A stretch of DNA of 64,000 nt. Source: Xestospongia bergquistia. Lineage: Eukaryota; Porifera; Demospongiae; Haplosclerida; Petrosiidae. Numbering within the stretch: position 1 is the first letter of the stretch; every line of letters begins with the position of its first letter. Both the position numbers and the translations under genes were made by a program. The stretch lies in assembly GCA_963965975.1 (NCBI GenBank), contig OZ014422.1, positions 124,001-188,000 on the forward strand. Direction: 5' to 3'. Below, piece after piece: positions 12,420-30,342 of this stretch. The notes beneath the pieces were generated by a model that had not been told where the DNA came from, ran no database searches, and saw nothing but the letters and a program-made list of their open reading frames with translations.

Positions 12420-19076
<6,657 letters not shown>

Positions 19077-19213
19077 GACCACACCCATTTATTCCCCCCC
19101 TCAAGCTATTTGATGTGATTCAAAAATTTTATAAGCTAAAATGTTCAAAATTGAGTAATAAAATTTTTAGTATAAAAAAGTCATCTGGAGTTTTATTGTG
19201 AATAATTATCTGG

Positions 19214-21050
19214 TTAATTATCTTTAGCACATTCTTCAAGACCTGGTATCTCATTGTTAGCAGGGTCCTTAAGACCTGGTATCTCGTTGTTAGCAGGGTC
19301 CTCAAGACCTGGTATCTCGTTGTTAGCAGGGTCCTCAAGACCTGGTATCTCGTTGTTAGCAGGGTCCTCAAGACCTGGTATCTCATTATTAGCAGGGTCC
19401 TCAAGACCTGGTATCTCGTTGTTAGCAGGGTCCTCAAGACCTGATATCTCGTTATTAGCAGGGTCTGTCTCATCATGACTGGTGTCCTCTTTAGCCTCCC
19501 AATCTACATTAGTACCATATATGATGTATTCTGTATCTCCTCCATCTAAGATAGGTACTGACTTCTGATAAATAGGATCTATAAAAAACTATTTGATGTT
19601 AATTAGTGACAATATTAAACTAATACCTCGGAGGAGAAATCTCCTGAGAAAAGCTTGGCAAAGTTCCATGTTAATATTGTGTGCTGTATATTTATTTAAT
19701 GGAGACATACTCATCTCCTTCATAATCCCAGAGGGCAAGATAAATGGACTATCACTCTGATTGAAATGGTGTGTCCCTCTATTATCAAATAATTAATAAT
19801 AATAAGTTTGAAATTAACTCACTTTATAGTATAAAGTGAACACTGAGAAAATCCTGTAACAAAATACGTTCTGTACTTATTACATTTCCTTATATCTAAC
19901 CTGTTTCAGTAACTGGTTTGACCAGCTTCATCATATTAGCTACATTTTCTGCCCACTGAAAGGAATACGAGTTAATAAACATACAAGGTTGTTCAATGCC
20001 TTTTGAATAAAATTCTGGACCAAGAGGAAACATCCAAGTATCTAATCCAATACCACAACTATAGAATACATCAAACATAAAGATATATATTGAGGAGGAT
20101 ATTACCGAAAACGAGAGTCTTCACTTAAAGTTAATGCCATTGTAGCACCTCCAAATGAATGACCAATTATAGCAGCTGATTCTGTGTTCAAACGACCTTT
20201 GAATTGTGTGAAATCGTATTTTCCTCCTAACATATTACTGGTAATGCTGCCTTCATTTAGGAGTTGTAAAAGATCCAGACCTTGACGAGCTTCTTGACAG
20301 CGTTTTTTAACCTGAAATAAATAGATTATTTCTTAAATTTAACTTAAAATTTTAATACTTGTTCATTTTTAATTTCAAAATTATCCTTGGGTGATTTAAG
20401 GTAAGGTATCCATTCACAAATATAATGATTATATTGTCCCTCTTCTACTCCACGACCTGGTATTCGACGTAATGCTAGACAAGCTGATCCATCTTTATGT
20501 TCTAATGCAGCCACTACATATCCATGTGGAGCTAAATCACAACACACACCACTATATGTAAAGAAACTTGTTCCTAATCCATGAGAAAAAATAATGACTG
20601 GGAATTTATTAGATTGAGGGTCAGTTCTAACAGCCTCAGAATCTGTTGTGACACTGTTATCTGACTCAGATTGAGGAGGTTCCTTGGGGATATCTTGTCG
20701 CAAGAGAGGTGGTCCGAAGCGTGCTGGAATCCTTGGGTCTATTAAATGTGGAGTAGATATCAATATAATAGTTGTTGAGAATACTTACTAATGAACATCT
20801 TTGTTATACTAGCAACTAAACCAGCATTTTTAGTTTCCAGATATTCATAAATAGCTTTCACATAATTGGGGTGGAAATAAAACTTAGCATAGTCATAATT
20901 TGTACTAAGTTCTCTCTCAATAGGATAATAAAGACGTACCAGAAGACCATCATGCATTAGATGGTTACAGCCTACCTCGTAAATACCTGAAGGAGCAGGG
21001 ATACCAGGGCCCTTCAATAGGCCACCTTGACGTTTCCAACCTTCAGCCAT
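19214..21050 (-). CDS. PAF-acetylhydrolase (PLA2 group VII/VIII, PAFAH2-like) with repeat tail
   Basis: Starts MAEGWKRQGGLLKGPGIPAP at 21050 with no signal peptide, so it resembles intracellular PAFAH2 more than plasma PLA2G7. Family motifs in order: RLYYPIE; FPVIIFSHGLGTSFFTYSG; GYVVAALEHKDGSACLA; the lipase elbow GHSFGG with nucleophilic Ser; GLDTWMFPLG with the catalytic Asp; and GTRHFNQSD with the catalytic His. All three catalytic residues are visible. It should hydrolyse the sn-2 acetyl or short oxidised chain of PAF-like phospholipids. After the fold, the last exon adds seven copies of an 11-residue acidic repeat (DPANNEIPGLE) before ECAKDN and the stop at 19214-19216. The insert between RIPARFGPP and FPVIIF is longer than I expect for the family. 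The gene converges on the GH31 gene with 137 bp between stops. Confidence 0.9.
19235..19466 (-). repeat. 33-bp coding minisatellite, seven copies
   Basis: Seven nearly identical 33-bp units encode DPANNEIPGLE at the C terminus of the PAF-acetylhydrolase gene. Most differences between units are single bases, which implies recent expansion or homogenisation. The complementary strand is also open over this stretch, which is a by-product of the repeat. Confidence 0.92.
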
Positions 21051-21117
21051 TAACCTCCTGTACAGTGATTATAATTAGGAAGAGTTAATTAAGAGTAATT
21101 AATATTACTATATATAT

Positions 21118-22960
21118 TTAATCCCAAGTTTTAATATGAGGTATTAGTTCTAAAGGATTATATTTTTGTTTATTTCTTTTCTTTCTATTAGTTGATGGTT
21201 TAACAGTTTGAACTGATATTACTTCTGATGGACCACCTCGTCTCTTCCTATCACTAACTGGAATTCTCCTTAAATCATCTGAGAGATAATGAGCAGTTAA
21301 TTGAGGGGCTATATCTATTGATTGAGGAGTCACAATATCATTATGAGGTAATGATTGAGGGGTCAGTATCTCAGTCGTATTTGTAGTAATATCTGTTACT
21401 TCAGCCTCTTCTATCTTTCTTTTCTTGACATTGAACATTGTTATATCATTTTGTCTTTTCAATTGACACTGTTGTTTTAAAGAAGTTACTTTCATGCCAT
21501 TCAAAACAATGACTTGTGGTAGCCATTCTATTATCTAAATATACTAAATGATTATTATAATATATTATAATATTAGACCTTCTCTATATTTTGCTCTGTA
21601 GATATGGGATTGCCTTTCAAATTCAAAGTTTTAAGTTGTGATAAGTTATAAAACACTTCAAGAGAGCTAACAGCAAACAAAATCATTGAATACAAAAGAA
21701 AATGTCTAACTAACTTTAATTCTTGTAACTTGTTATGTCCCACGTCCACAGTATGTATTCTATTCATTTATTATAATACATTATATAGTGCTATAGAGTG
21801 TGTCATACTTGGAATTACAATTATAATACATTATATAGTGCTATAGAGTGTGTCATACTTGGAATTACCATTATAATGCATTATATAGTGCCATAGTGTC
21901 ATACTTGGAATTACAATTATAATACATTATATAGTGCTATAGAGTGTGTCATACTTGGAATTACCATTATAATACATTATATAGTGCTATAGTGTCATAC
22001 TTGGAATTACAATTATAATACATTATATAGTGCTATAGAGCGTGTCATACTTGGAATTACAATTATAATACATTATATAGTGCCATAGTGTCATACTTGG
22101 AATTAACTCCAAGTGTATCTGGTAGAGTTGTCAGTTTATTATTGTTCAATCTTAACTCCAATAACAGCAAGTTCATCTACAATATATCAATATTGAACAA
22201 TACTAACATTAATATTAATTTACTTTAGTGTCAGGAATAGAATGGAGATTGTTATGAGAGATTGAGAGTTTTGTTAACTCAGTCAATTTTGTAATATCAA
22301 TAGATTCAAATTGATTGTGAGATAAAACTAAAATTGATATGATAATTTTTGCCATGACAACAATTAAAGTATTACCTAGAGTATTTAGATGATGTAAAGA
22401 GGCCAGCCCCGGTATAATTGTTAATTGATTGTTGTTTAAAATGAGAGCTTTAAGATCTAAATATTAGATAATATAAATTGATTTATTTTATTGGCTTACT
22501 TTTAAGTGGAGCAAGATTACCACTATTAGTAATTATATTGTGGCTAGCATTAAGAACTATATTATAATGATAATAATAACTACATCAATATATATGACTC
22601 ACCAACTAAATTAGTGAGACAATGAACACCATCAAGTGACTCGAGATAGTTATGAGCCAGGTTTAGCCATGTTAAAGATGTACAATCAACTAATAACATC
22701 AATAATAGTAGGGGCATCCTCTATTTAGAGACTTACCAATGCCTTTAAAACTAGTTAATAAATTATGACTGAGATCAATTCTCTGCAGTTCAAGACAAGG
22801 ACTATTTGTGATGTCATAATGATGTCATGTTACTATTAATAGTGTACCTCAAGTCATCTAGATATTTTATTTTCCTTTCTGATGCAAATATTCTCTTCAC
22901 TTGACGTATATCTTGTCCATTAATTAGATCTTCAACTTTAGATAGACTTAGCCTGCTCAT
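21118..22960 (-). CDS. Leucine-rich-repeat protein with basic C-terminal tail
   Basis: About eleven short exons beginning MSRLSLSKVEDLINGQDIRQ (ATG at 22958-22960). At least eight LRRs of about 22 residues follow, for example LQRIDLSHNLLTSFKGI, LTWLNLAHNYLESLDGV, LKALILNNNQLTIIPGL, LTKLSISHNSLHSIPDT, VDVGHNKLQEL and LKTLNLKGNPIS. An LRR-cap-like EWLPQVIVLNGMKV comes next, then a roughly 120-residue Lys/Arg-rich disordered tail with nuclear-localisation-like KKRK and RKKRNKQK, ending HIKTWD. The LRRs resemble the SDS22/LRRC cytosolic or nuclear class. No signal peptide or membrane segment. I do not recognise the specific orthologue. Its ATG is only 47 bp from the NCLX ATG on the other strand. 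Confidence 0.8.
21771..22110. repeat. 46/50-bp tandem array carrying repeated 5' splice sites
   Basis: Seven units starting TTATAATACATTATATAGTG repeat at 50 or 46 bp spacing (unit starts about 21771, 21821, 21871, 21917, 21967, 22013, 22063). The array lies in an intron of the LRR gene. On the minus strand each unit contains TAATTCCAAGTATGAC, the same exon end plus donor used by the real upstream exon at about 22100-22110. The array therefore duplicates a splice-donor segment about six times. Confidence 0.88.
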
Positions 22961-22969
22961 TGTTGTGAA

Positions 22970-22975
22970 CACGTG
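22970..22975. promoter_or_regulatory. CACGTG E-box in the 47-bp LRR/NCLX divergent gap
   Basis: A palindromic E-box sits 10 bp from one ATG and about 33 bp from the other, in one of the shortest divergent gaps in the window. Confidence 0.45.
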
Positions 22976-23007
22976 GGTTATAATGTACGAGATTATACGG
23001 AAACATT

Positions 23008-23434
23008 TTGAAATTTATACAGAAAAGTAATGGCAAGCAAATTCCGTATATTGTTAGAAGACATAGAGGCGTAGCTAGCATGATGAAGAGAAGCAAGACT
23101 GTGGTGAGAATGGTGACAGTCTGTACAGCAATACTGGTAATTGCTGTATATACTAGTATTAGAGACAAGACTGTAGAGAATGAACAAAGAATATCCTATC
23201 ATTCTCGAAACTTATTACACTTGAGTCATTCAAATGAAGAAATTTGTGATCGTGGAGATGACACTAACAATCAGGATAATGCTAATTGTACCCACCCTCT
23301 TCACCATGGTAACGAGTCTTGTCAGTTTGTCAAAGAAAACTGTGACGATGATGTATCATTAGTAGATTACTTAGGACTCATAGCTTGTGATTTACCTCGT
23401 ATTAAGGTACTGACCAGTATACTTGTTGTAATAA

Positions 23435-23465
<31 letters not shown>

Positions 23466-26077
23466 ATTGATAGCCATTAGGATACATAATCGTTGGCTTA
23501 TGGTTACTTTATCTCATTTCTTTACTCGCTACTACAGTAAGTAGGTGTGTTTTATATTAATCATGTTATCTCTCTATTGTGTTAGGCTGATTATTTCTTT
23601 GTACCTCCGCTTAATTTATTAGCAGAGAAACTCAAATTATCTCCAAGTATTGCAGGTATCACTTTATTAGCAATAGGAAATGGTAAGACATTTATTATTA
23701 TTATATCTCCATATTAATTATATTCATTGATTGTCAGGTGCACCTGATGTGTTCACTGCTTATTCTGCACTAAAGAATGGTGACCTTCCACTTGTCCTAG
23801 GGTCAGTCACACTCTCTTAGTTAATCTTATAATTACCTTATTATAGTGCTCTTATAGGAGCTTCCATATTTATATCAACTGTTGTCTTGGGATCAGTGAT
23901 ATTGATAACAAATGTAACATCAAAGACCATTGGTATAATATCATTAATATAATTACAATACATATTCTCTGTAATAGATAAAATTGATTTTATTCGTGAT
24001 ATTATAGCATATATGGTAGTTGTGGGGACAGTTATTGGAGTTGCTTTTGATGGTTTAGTAAGCATATTCTGTTGATTTTGAGATTAATAATACTTAATTG
24101 GTAGGTGGAGTTATATGAAGCTGTTTTGTTCCCTCTTATTTATATTCTCTACATTGCTGCTGCAGTTATCATTAGTTATCTCCGAGTAAGCTCCACCCTC
24201 TCTGATTAAGACATGTAAAATCTCTCTAATAGAAAGCCTGGGCTAAAAGAAAAGCAAATGAACTTAATAAGAGCAGTATTCAACAAAGTGGAGAGAGATC
24301 AAGTGGAATTGAGTCAGCTGATGAAACATCACCACTCCTAGAAGGTATTTATTTAGTCTTTAATATGACTTTATAATCATTATATTATTTCTTATATTGG
24401 AGCTACAAAATTGTTGACTGATACTCCTGAGGAAGAGCGTTTAGAATTACCTGGATTGACATGGGTAAGTTTACTATTGAGTCTAAAGATATGATGTTTT
24501 TTTAGCCACGAGGACAAAATATTGCAGTCAAAATACAATGGTTTGTAGAGTTGCCATTTAGCTTGTTACGCTGGCTGTCTATACCACCTTGTTGCCATGT
24601 GAGTAAAGCAATTTGATTAGTTGGAATATGACATTAATTTTAGGATGGAAAATGGTCTGAATGGCATCGCTGGTTTGCTGTTTGTTCTCCAATACCAATG
24701 GTTCTCTTGTTAACAACAGCAGGAGCTGGATGGGATGGGTTTACAGCTACCATTGGACACACCCACTTTCCCTATGTAGCTTTATTTGTCATTATTGGTC
24801 AGTAAGTTATGCATCAATTTATTAATACTCTGTCCATTTATTGATACTATCCATCCTTTTATTGATACTATCTGTCCATTTATTGATACTATCCATCCAT
24901 TTATTGATATCATCTGTCCATTTATCGGTACTGACTATCCATTATTTACAGCATTAGTAACAATGCGTCCATTTTCTATAGGTGGTATATTATCTGTTGT
25001 GCTTTTCTTTGTTATTGGGAAGACACGCCCACATTGGATTGTCCAGTCATTGTTAGGTTTAGCTGCCTTTGTGATGTCTATAGCATGGCTTAATATTGAA
25101 GCTAATGAAGTGGTCAATATACTGGAATCATTTGGACTAGCCTTTAATATTGATACTGGTCAGTTACTAGTGTTTTATGATATGGTATTTATATCTCTTT
25201 AGCTATTCTTGGGCTTACTGTACTGGCTATTGGAAACTCTGTGGGTGACTGGGTTGCTGACACTGCTGTAGCCAGAGCTGGAGAACCTGGAATGGGTGTG
25301 GCTTCGTGTTTTGGTTCTCCGTTATTGAATGATGTACTAGGGCTCAGTGTTGCATTAATTGTAAGTTATAATATTATATGAAACATATGTGCTTACTTGT
25401 TTGTATTAGTTTGACACTGGTGTTTGGTACTGGCTTGAGTCTGTAGTAATAAGCTTGTAGTACTAGTTTGAGTCTTAGTACTGGTTTGAGTCTATAGTAA
25501 TAAGCTTGTAGTACTAGTTTGAGTCTTAGTACTGGTTTGAGTCGTTAGTAATAAGCTTATAGTACTAGTTTGAGTCTTAGTACTGGTTTGAGTCTATAGT
25601 AATAGCTTGTAGTACTAGTTTGAGACCAGTCTCTAATACTGGTTTGAATCTGTTTTCAGTATAGTGTAGCTTATCTCATTAGTGGTTAACTATTAGATGC
25701 CAATTCCATGTTGTCTAACCATATTATGGTTTCAGTGTTAACCACATCCCTGACCACAAAATTAGTAAGATATCTTACACATGCTACAGGCCCGGATTGG
25801 ATTTTATGACAAGGGAAAACCTTTTGTTATCTGTATTCACAATCAAGAATATATCAAAGTTAAATTATCCTGGATCTTCTTAGCAATATCACTTGTTTTG
25901 AGTGCTGTTGTCTTTCCATTGTTTAAATTTAGTCCTCCGAGGTAAGTCCCCATCATTAACTTTGTTATATTTTATCTGTACAACAGATCATATGGTATTG
26001 TTCTCATATACATATACCTCGTGTTCATGATATTTTCTGTCTTGGATGAAGTGGGTCTTCTCAAATTTAACTTATAA
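23008..26077 (+). CDS. SLC8B1: NCLX-type Na+/Ca2+(Li+) exchanger (SLC8B1/NCKX6)
   Basis: About 14 exons. The basic N terminus (RRHRGVASMMKRSKTVVRM) could serve mitochondrial targeting and is followed by a hydrophobic segment. The Cys-rich loop CDLPRIKPLGYIIVGLWLLY leads into the first alpha repeat with SIAGITLLAIGNGAPDVFTA; the second alpha repeat carries ILGLTVLAIGNSVGDWVADT. These paired GNGAPD and GNSVGD motifs are the ion-binding hallmarks of the CaCA superfamily, and the SVGDW form with a central hydrophilic loop fits NCLX. Multiple membrane segments flank both repeats. The stop is at 26075-26077. NCLX extrudes mitochondrial Ca2+ in exchange for Na+. The start could be a later Met at about 23082. 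Introns contain two local minisatellites. Confidence 0.9.
23436..23463. repeat. (CT)14 microsatellite
   Basis: CT run in the first intron of the NCLX gene; it may double as the polypyrimidine tract, although the acceptor follows shortly after it. Confidence 0.9.
24831..24940. repeat. Intronic minisatellite (CCATTTATTGATACTAT)n
   Basis: About six degenerate copies of an 18-20 bp unit inside an NCLX intron. Read through, they give a false CPFIDTIHPFIDT-type ORF. Confidence 0.8.
25420..25645. repeat. Intronic minisatellite, period about 50 bp
   Basis: Four or more copies of a unit containing GTACTGGTTTGAGTC, a TAGTAATAAGCTT block and AGTACTAGTTTGAGTC, in an NCLX intron upstream of the exon encoding ARIGFYDKGKPF. 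Confidence 0.8.
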
Positions 26078-26205
26078 AACTAATTTGTAGTACAATTAAT
26101 TTTATTGTGTTCTGTTTGTATAAAAATTTGGATTTTAACGAATAATTAGATCTATACGGTATATTTAAAGTCAGCACTATTGGAAGGAGTGCAGAAGAGA
26201 CGATA

Positions 26206-27256
26206 ATGGTAGTCATTATTATTGCTGTGTTACTATTAACTGCAACTATTAAAGATGAAGTCAAAGCAGAAGATTACTGCGATAAAATTGAACTGTAAGA
26301 GTTAATAATTCAACACTCAACATTATAATATACAATGTTTTCTCTTCTGCAGACACAATGATTATTCTAGTAGTACTTCTCCTTCGGTAACTCGAGTCCT
26401 TTTACAGTACAGTATTTGTAAAGATGGTCATATTTCCTGGCATTCTCCTCATTCAAGCTCACCACAACTGATCCAATTTCATAAAAACCACGATTCATTT
26501 ACTGTATGTCTGCAAAGTAATACATCATTAGAAGGACTTGCTATTAACCAACTGAAAGGAAGATCACAAAAGCAAATAGTTGTTAGAACTGACAACAAAA
26601 ATGGAGACTTAAGTTGTATTACATCACATTGTAATCATGTCTCATTACTAATAAAATCAACATCAATATCAAACATTGATTTATCTTACAATGTCATACA
26701 AAATCAACGTAAGTTAATAAAACCTGAAATATTATTAATATACCTACTACTATTTTTTACCAGGATGTTCAAGATGTTCAGACAGTTGTATGCAGACTAT
26801 TCTATGTCATAGTGACTATAGTAAGTCCTGTTTTGGTGGGGCTGTAAGGGGTGGTAATAATAACCACATCAAAGTTACTTATCTCATCTATCGTCTGCTA
26901 TAGTCTTTATAGGCACTGTTGCTGAGACAGCCCATGATGTTAACAAATATACTAATCAAGTCTTTATTGAGAAGTTCCTCCGTTACAATAACACTTATAT
27001 GTTAAGTGGAGCTAAGCACTGCAGTCAACCTCCCAGTGCTGTAGCACTGAACACATCTTATCGTGTTCCTATTAGTGGTAGAGTAACTGTTATCAGTAAA
27101 TGTCAACTCAAAGAGAAGAAACGTTATTTCTTTGGTACAAACCTCAAGTTGGGTTATCTCAGTAAAGGAATGTTGATGTTAGGGTGTGCACAAGAAGACG
27201 TAGAATACATGTTATATGAATTAAATAAAAAACAAACTCATGAATCATGTTGCTAA
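26206..27256 (+). CDS. Meteorin-like secreted protein
   Basis: Four exons. Exon 1 (26206-26294) encodes a signal peptide (VVIIIAVLLLTATIKDEVKA) and the mature start EDYCDKIEL. Order and spacing match vertebrate meteorins. An N-terminal domain of about 150 residues has paired Cys (YSICKDGHISW, FTVCLQS, GDLSCITSHC). The conserved hinge CSRCSDSCMQTILCHSDY matches the C-x2-C-S-D...C-x-S-D-F block. Then comes an NTR-like module: VFIGTVAETAHDV, TVISKCQLKEKKRYFFGTN, GMLMLGCAQEDVEYM, and a final Cys pair. Meteorins are secreted factors with glial, angiogenic and metabolic roles in vertebrates; what they do in a simple animal is unknown. The gene lies 128 bp after the NCLX stop on the same strand. Confidence 0.8.
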
Positions 27257-27318
27257 CATAAACTTCCTGTATTAAATCATCATATTACATGTTCATTACT
27301 ATTCAAAGATATTTTATA

Positions 27319-28239
27319 TTATTTCTTAACTTCAAAGTGTTGTAGTGGAACCAACTGTCTTGGCTCTACAGGTCTTCTACAAACAGGACATTGATTTTTA
27401 TCATTAGTCCAGTTTACTATGCATTGCCAACAAAACAAATGACCACAAGGTGGAGTAGTTGGTACAACACAACCTTCTAAACATAATGCACATTTTAATG
27501 TATCAGATATACACTGCTCCTGATGTTGAGACTGGTCCTGCTGCATTCCCTTTGAGCTATTAGAAGTATAATTTGGTCGTATATATTTCCAAACTAGTTT
27601 GATTAGTTTAATACCCAGTTGAATTAGAATTAACCAACCTAATACCTTATAAGGATTAGGAGGTATCTGATCAAATTGATAACGTATCATATAATAACGA
27701 ACACTAGCTATTCTTTTACCAATGTGTTGATAGACACCAAACAGATAGAAAAGAGCTAAGTGAAGTTGACTACTACTTGTAATGACCTCCTCAAGACAAC
27801 CAACAAATTGTTCCAAGTAACCATCAACCACCTCATTGTCTGTAATACTACCTTGTCTATTGTATATGTAGTAATGCAAATATCGGAGACCTTTTTCCAA
27901 ACAATACCGACCCAGTATATGTAATATAACATGTGCTAACCGACGCCCAATGCCTGGTACAACAGGATCTGTTGCTGTGGGCACAACTTGTATAATGTTA
28001 CAATATTCTTCGCCTAATGTTTGATGACCAGTGACTGTAGTTAATCCATAATATATGAGTTCAGCTATTAACTGTAACTCTCTATGCCAATGTAACCAGT
28101 ACTGTCGAGGTATATAAGGTTGTGTCATATCTGATAATAGAGTGGTCAGATAACCACTGTAATAACGATCTTTTTGACTACTGCGTATATGCTCTGGAGC
28201 ACCAGCAAGATATAGTTGTAATCGTCTCTCTGAAGCCAT
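27319..28239 (-). CDS. PEX10: PEX10 peroxisomal RING E3 ligase
   Basis: A single 306-residue exon, close to animal PEX10 length. The N-terminal half has the Pex2/Pex12 family segments DRYYSGYLTTLLSDM, LLSDMTQP and GRRLAHVILHILGRY, then hydrophobic membrane helices around YKVLGWLILIQLGIKLIKLV. The C-terminal RING (CALCLEGCVVPTTPPCGHLF, CWQC, CPVC) has all eight zinc ligands. With PEX2 and PEX12 it forms the membrane ligase that ubiquitinates the PEX5 import receptor. The start is the first Met of the ORF; it lies 37 bp from the B3GNTL1 ATG on the opposite strand. Confidence 0.95.
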   Translation of the reverse strand: MASERRLQLYLAGAPEHIRSSQKDRYYSGYLTTLLSDMTQPYIPRQYWLHWHRELQLIAELIYYGLTTVTGHQTLGEEYCNIIQVVPTATDPVVPGIGRRLAHVILHILGRYCLEKGLRYLHYYIYNRQGSITDNEVVDGYLEQFVGCLEEVITSSSQLHLALFYLFGVYQHIGKRIASVRYYMIRYQFDQIPPNPYKVLGWLILIQLGIKLIKLVWKYIRPNYTSNSSKGMQQDQSQHQEQCISDTLKCALCLEGCVVPTTPPCGHLFCWQCIVNWTNDKNQCPVCRRPVEPRQLVPLQHFEVKK

Positions 28240-28276
28240 TTTTAATGAGCCACACCCTCATTAATTAAAATGACAA

Positions 28277-29948
28277 ATGGCTATTGATGTTGTGAGTACA
28301 TCATTAATTTATATTGTATAATAATTCATTAATTTTATTTAGAGTGTTATTATTCCAATGTATAATGCAGCCCATTGGTTAGAAGAGACACTGACCTCAA
28401 TTATCAATCAGACTTTTACAGGAAGTTTGGAAGTATCAATACACGATGATGCCTCAACAGTAAGACTTGTACAATAATCACTATTACATGTTGAATTATA
28501 GGATGGATCATTAGATATTGTGTATCAATTACAAGATCAACTTAGATCTAGAGGTTTTGTAGTCACAATTGGAGCTAATCAAACCAACAGCCCTAAAGGA
28601 GGTGATTATAAATATTATTTGTGGTTAGCATTTAATAGGATTCAGTTGGCGCAACTCGCAACAAAGCTATCAAACAAAGTAGTGGAAGATTTCTTTGTTT
28701 TCTTGATGCCGTACGTTGCGAATCAAGTTCTTTAAACTAGTTTGACCAGTATTATTTTTACAGGATGATGTGATGTTACCAGATCGGGTCAAACTGCAAT
28801 ATGACATAGCACAATCAATCATCACTTCCTCCCCCACAGTAAACAACAACATATTTATCACTAATTTTATTTAATAAAATTATTCAGTTAATAGGATCAA
28901 AGTTTTACCGCCAGCCACCAGACTCCACTGTTAGATATACCAAATGGTGTAATACTTTAACAAGTCATCAACTTTATACTCAAGTTAGTTAGTACATTCT
29001 AGTACATACTGCTATTCTTTCTCATACAGGGCTATACTTCATTTGGTCCAACATTGATTATCCCAACATGGTTCATGTCACGTGAATTATACATAACATA
29101 TGGTCCATTTGATGAAAGAGGAGCTGTAAGTAAAGCCCCTCTAATTAAACCGTGTTATTAAATCACTAGGGGATCCCAGAGGACCTTATCTTCTTTTATA
29201 AAGTTCTCTTGGGAGGTGGGACACTTATTAGAGTAGACAAACCTTTACTAATATACAGATACCATCAACATAATATCACCTTCACTATTAAAGAGTTAGT
29301 GAGTTCATATACTGTTTTATATTTGTGACAAATTTGATCATTGTACAATCAATCTGGATTGTATGAATTTTAAATCATTTGTTGGTTTTCAAAATTTAAC
29401 ATCAATATTATTATAGTATTTCGTTGATTTATAATTAGAAGAATTATGGTATTTTAGAGAGACAATTTGGGAACTACGAGTACAAGCTCTACAAGATAAT
29501 GTCTTATTCAAGTGGACTCATTTTACTATATGGAATGCTGGCAAACAAGGAAGGCGTTTTTACCGCTCACTTAAATTAGACAATCAAAATAAAGTGAGAG
29601 TGCCCCTGTAATTATATAATATTAATAAGATATTTAGGTTGAAGCATTTTGTGATGTTGATGTTAAGAAAATTAGTAAAGGAATTTATATTTATGAAGAA
29701 AGTGATGCAAGTAAATCACATATCAATTTAGTTAGATCTTGTTGCCATAGGAACCAGTCAAACCACGAGTACCTATTGTTCACTTTAAGGAAGCACGCCC
29801 ACCTTTTATAATTTGTGTGAAATGGGTAAATTTTATGACATCAGTAATTATAACCACACCCCCTTAGGAATTAACTGGTGGTGATTTTGAGAAGAATCTT
29901 AAATCACTTCATCTTACAGAAGGACAAGACTATTATAACTTTAGCTAA
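28277..29948 (+). CDS. B3GNTL1: B3GNTL1/QTGAL-like family 2 glycosyltransferase
   Basis: Eight or so exons, about 360-370 residues, beginning MAIDV then [20 protein letters not shown], the GT-A nucleotide-binding start. Conserved B3GNTL1 blocks in order: [32 protein letters not shown] with the DxD-like [74 protein letters not shown]; and [20 protein letters not shown]. Recent work assigns the human protein to galactosylation of queuosine in tRNA-Tyr (QTGAL). A 44-nt intron precedes the [16 protein letters not shown] exon and is easily missed. No signal peptide or membrane anchor, consistent with a cytosolic enzyme. Confidence 0.9.
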
Positions 29949-30091
29949 TCATTTAAACACACACACACACATTAGTTTCTCAGTTTTGATCTCCTGATTT
30001 GTCTGGTACTATATAATAGCACAAGAAAGAAAAGGATATTATAAAGAGGATAACTACAGATACTCATCCATTGTACAAAGTACCATATTAA

Positions 30092-30275
30092 GGGTCCTTC
30101 TTGGTGTAACTTCTATGATGATGTAACTTGTACTATGATGATGACATCACTTGTGTCATAAGGTTTGGTTTAGGGTGTAGGTGATGGATTTAGATGATGT
30201 CATCATATATGATGACATCATTATCTGTCATTTAACGATGATGTCATCAGAGTGAAGTTACACCAAGAACCACCC
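30092..30275. mobile_element. hAT-like MITE, 184 bp, with 8-bp target duplication
   Basis: Terminal inverted repeats GGGTCCTTCTTGGTGTAACT (left) and the complement of the right end (GGGTGGTTCTTGGTGTAACT) match at about 20 bp with two mismatches. The interior is also largely palindromic (repeated ATGATGTCATC). CATATTAA occurs on both flanks (30084-30091 and 30276-30283), a perfect 8-bp duplication as made by hAT-type transposases. No coding capacity. It lies between the QTGAL stop and the NDUFA3-like gene. Confidence 0.85.
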
Positions 30276-30342
30276 CATATTAATAATAGATACATCTATA
30301 TATGACAGTACTTTCTTATACATATAGATATGGGAAGAATTA

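Noticed and set aside
19254-19478. Plus-strand repetitive ORF (LLAGSSRPGIS)n
   Set aside because: Antisense shadow of the in-frame DPANNEIPGLE repeat, which is linked to a real enzyme gene.
21771-22110. Regularly spaced repeats resembling a CRISPR array
   Set aside because: The units are contiguous tandem copies without unique spacers and lie in a eukaryotic intron.
24786-25202. A 138-residue ORF with PFID repeats
   Set aside because: The front is an intronic minisatellite of the NCLX gene, read in through a non-ATG start; only the part after about 24952 is real exon.
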